Shown here: one piece after another, positions 6,701 to 6,783 of the stretch
How the letters are laid out: the number at the start of each line of letters is the position of its first letter
Position numbering within the stretch: the stretch's first letter is position 1
From: Bacteroidia bacterium
GTDB taxonomy: Bacteria > Bacteroidota > Bacteroidia > Cytophagales > Cyclobacteriaceae
Direction of reading: 5' to 3'
Assembly (NCBI GenBank): GCA_012031955.1
Contig: JAAURZ010000126.1
Coordinates: forward strand, 1 to 6,783
Length of the DNA stretch: 6,783 bases
The notes under the pieces: model-generated
What the model was told of the DNA's origin: nothing
Database searches by the model: none
What the model saw: only the letters and a program-made list of their open reading frames with translations
Translations under genes and position numbers: made by a program

Positions 6701-6783
6701 GACTTGCAACCGATCTGCCCCCACCACAAGTCCTAAAAATAGAGTGTGATACCCTGAGGCGAGTTGCAGGAAGACGACGGTCA
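3776..6783 (-). CDS. SusC/RagA-family TonB-dependent outer-membrane receptor, 5' end replaced by chimeric sequence
   Basis: This is the barrel and late plug of a SusC-type transporter, which imports glycan oligomers across the outer membrane with TonB energy. Numbering from the GTG at 6727, authentic SusC sequence runs from about residue 150 to 983. It starts in the plug at SATAIYGSRGTNGVVLISTKRG-like sequence and passes through the family hallmark NWQDALF (231-237) and GYFDQ-like GEYFDQDGI (262-270). An acidic DLNGDGIIDERD loop follows (779-790), then the closing TKYKGYDPEVG and a terminal aromatic strand ending in VDF. Full SusC proteins are usually about 1000 aa or more. Here the signal peptide, carboxypeptidase-regulatory-like domain, TonB box and early plug are absent. 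Residues 1-155 instead resemble RHS, dehydrogenase and thioesterase pieces. The frame has no stop before the right edge, so GTG 6727 is only a nominal start. The SusD-like gene follows after 19 bases. SusC identity is very secure; the N-terminal part should not be read as functional. Confidence 0.93.
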   Translation of the reverse strand, partial: TVVFLQLASGYHTLFLGLVVGADRLQVWLLPQESSHQYDELAADGRLATKDPILFAGGDTNLYGYLRMARAALPAMRARKQGIVFNGNYMLYYDVAQAEYFRAIGMKFQDLLQTGTDTVLARITLDFKSTATFDDVLEVYGRVSKIGNTSFVMDFEIYPEDEDRLISSATAIYGSRGTNGVVLISTKRGRSGETKVTYDFLYSLQDKPQTLPVLDLPQYAQMYGEIRVAQGGEVPEEFSNPALLGPGTNWQDALFKTAALQKHQLSLSGGSDKTTFYLSGEYFDQDGIALGSNFQRYSTRLNLDNQVRKWLKVGANLNYSQTNESLASTQENVVSNALAIAPNIPVKNPDGTWGGAQESNGNSVQFTPLNPVAIANLISNDLKRNTLLAGLNVDVTLVKGLVFRTSLNGNVGSSRQENFTPTYRLGDKINTNASLSVNTSSSNYWNWNQLLQYSVKFGQHDLQVMVSHEAQESTWKSLGGLKTGFVSNEIPDLNIGDAEGAIISGGQGSWAMESYFGRLNYNYKEKYFLQAAIRSDGSVNFGSANKWGTFPSASAAWRISQEPFMRDITAINELKLRVETGLTGNQGNTSYFGPLRSVTTPWGAGFILGRYGNESLKWEETLTNNVGINVSLFNNRLQFEGDLYVKKTENLLLTAPLPDYLGTSGEGAISPPAINIGALENKGWAVSLNTVNVDRGGLTWQTNFNISGFKTKVTKFYSETAFVERRPWYVGDSGSGNNWAQRSSVGQAPWLFQGYLYDGLFQSEEDILNSPVPVDNNGNRLPASPSSIWVGDIKYKDLNGDGIIDERDKTDIGNPWPKFTFGMTNTFSYKGFQLTVLITGVYGNDVYNLLRFNNTNPNNINLGRNLMGEAFGYARVEGTGDQAHLTNPDAHIPRISNSNVNGNRLRFTDQFVEDGTYVRIKNVQLTYNVPAKYLGTLRVVKAARVTVGAQNLHTFTKYKGYDPEVGAYVGRDAAGDNQAIGLDFGRYPLTPVYTFSVGVDF
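6263..6538 (-). other. 4HBT-type acyl-CoA thioesterase fragment (chimeric segment)
   Basis: Residues 64-155 of the long frame read like a YbgC/4-hydroxybenzoyl-CoA-type hot-dog thioesterase. GIVFNGNYMLYYDVAQAEYF matches the long helix region of the family, and KSTATFDDVLEVYGRVSKIG followed by TSFVMDFEIY matches the following strands. The segment ends in SSATAIY, the family's last strand. The conserved Asp that normally lies just before the GIVF stretch is missing, because the sequence switches there to something else. The final strand is continued by SusC plug sequence. Neither end is native, so this is a gene fragment and not an active enzyme. The family call rests on remembered family patterns. 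Confidence 0.75.
6536..6607 (-). other. Short-chain dehydrogenase-like fragment (chimeric segment)
   Basis: The residues after DTNLYGY, YLRMARAALPAMRARKQG, resemble the helix of classical short-chain dehydrogenases that precedes the G-x-IVN-xSS strand. In that family a phrase such as N-L-x-G-x-x-x-x-ARAALP-x-M-R is common. Only about 20 residues are present, so the family call is tentative. Upstream it overlaps an RHS signature at DTNLYGY; downstream it runs into thioesterase sequence at GIV. It carries no cofactor or catalytic motif and can have no enzymatic role. Confidence 0.45.
6587..6652 (-). other. RHS-repeat core signature fragment (chimeric segment)
   Basis: The frame contains GRLATKDPILFAGGDTNLYGY. 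This matches the highly conserved RHS repeat-associated core signature (G-R-x-x-x-KDPI-x-F-x-GGD-x-NLYGYV), normally followed by N-D-P-V-N-x-x-D-P. That continuation is absent, and the sequence changes to dehydrogenase-like residues directly after NLYGY. RHS proteins are large toxins or wall-associated polymorphic proteins unrelated to SusC. The piece is about 22 residues and cannot function alone. Confidence 0.7.
6653..6783 (-). other. Unidentified open segment at the right edge
   Basis: The same frame stays open to the window edge. It reads TVVFLQLASGYHTLFLGLVV and then GADRLQVWLLPQESSHQYDE before the RHS signature. I do not recognise a family. The first part is hydrophobic and could be a membrane segment or a buried core. 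A stretch near 6734-6750 is more A/T-rich than the rest. It may be another piece of the chimera or the RHS protein's own upstream sequence. Confidence 0.35.

Noticed and set aside
3776..6727. A real thioesterase-SusC fusion receptor as a new system.
   Set aside because: The thioesterase lacks its catalytic start, the receptor lacks a signal peptide and TonB box, and further unrelated pieces precede it. A fusion that cannot be exported or catalyse is not credible compared with a chimeric contig end.

Overview
The window looks like a fragment of a Bacteroidota polysaccharide-utilization locus (PUL). All real genes lie on the minus strand, so they are transcribed from right to left. In that order they are a SusC/RagA-type TonB-dependent outer-membrane receptor (3776 to the right edge), a SusD/RagB-type lipoprotein (2036-3756), and two IPT/TIG-domain lipoproteins of the surface glycan-binding type (937-2020, and 901 running off the left edge). 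A SusC-SusD pair followed by IPT/TIG lipoproteins is characteristic of Bacteroidota. The A/T-rich start regions without an obvious Shine-Dalgarno sequence fit that phylum. Base composition looks balanced to moderately GC-rich, which suggests an environmental Cytophagales/Chitinophagales-like member more than a low-GC one, but I cannot name a genus. Gaps between genes are 19, 15-27 and 35 bases, so this is probably one operon. SusD and the IPT lipoproteins would catch a glycan at the surface, and the SusC barrel would import it with energy from TonB. No glycoside hydrolase or regulator is in the window, so the substrate cannot be stated.

Two things are abnormal. First, the right-hand ~500 bases do not hold the expected SusC N-terminus (signal peptide, carboxypeptidase-regulatory-like domain, TonB box, first half of the plug). 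One open frame instead strings together an unidentified edge segment, an RHS-repeat signature, a short stretch resembling a short-chain dehydrogenase, and most of a 4HBT hot-dog thioesterase. It then enters the SusC plug inside the motif SATAIYG. Each join falls on a short motif that both partner families can carry. This looks like a chimera, most simply a contig-end assembly artefact joined at shared short words, not a functional fusion.

Second, the downstream genes carry five single-base frame breaks, mostly in homopolymers: three in susD, one in each IPT gene. Restoring them gives uninterrupted family-typical proteins (573 aa for SusD, 360 aa for the first IPT protein, and a continued frame into a C-terminal module for the second). 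The pattern favours sequencing error over gene decay. The SusC part of about 2.5 kb has no break.

No RNA genes, CRISPR arrays, insertion sequences, convincing terminators or promoters were found. No stretch longer than 35 bases lies between genes. I found no convincing new biological system; the most notable signals are the chimeric end and the frame-break pattern.
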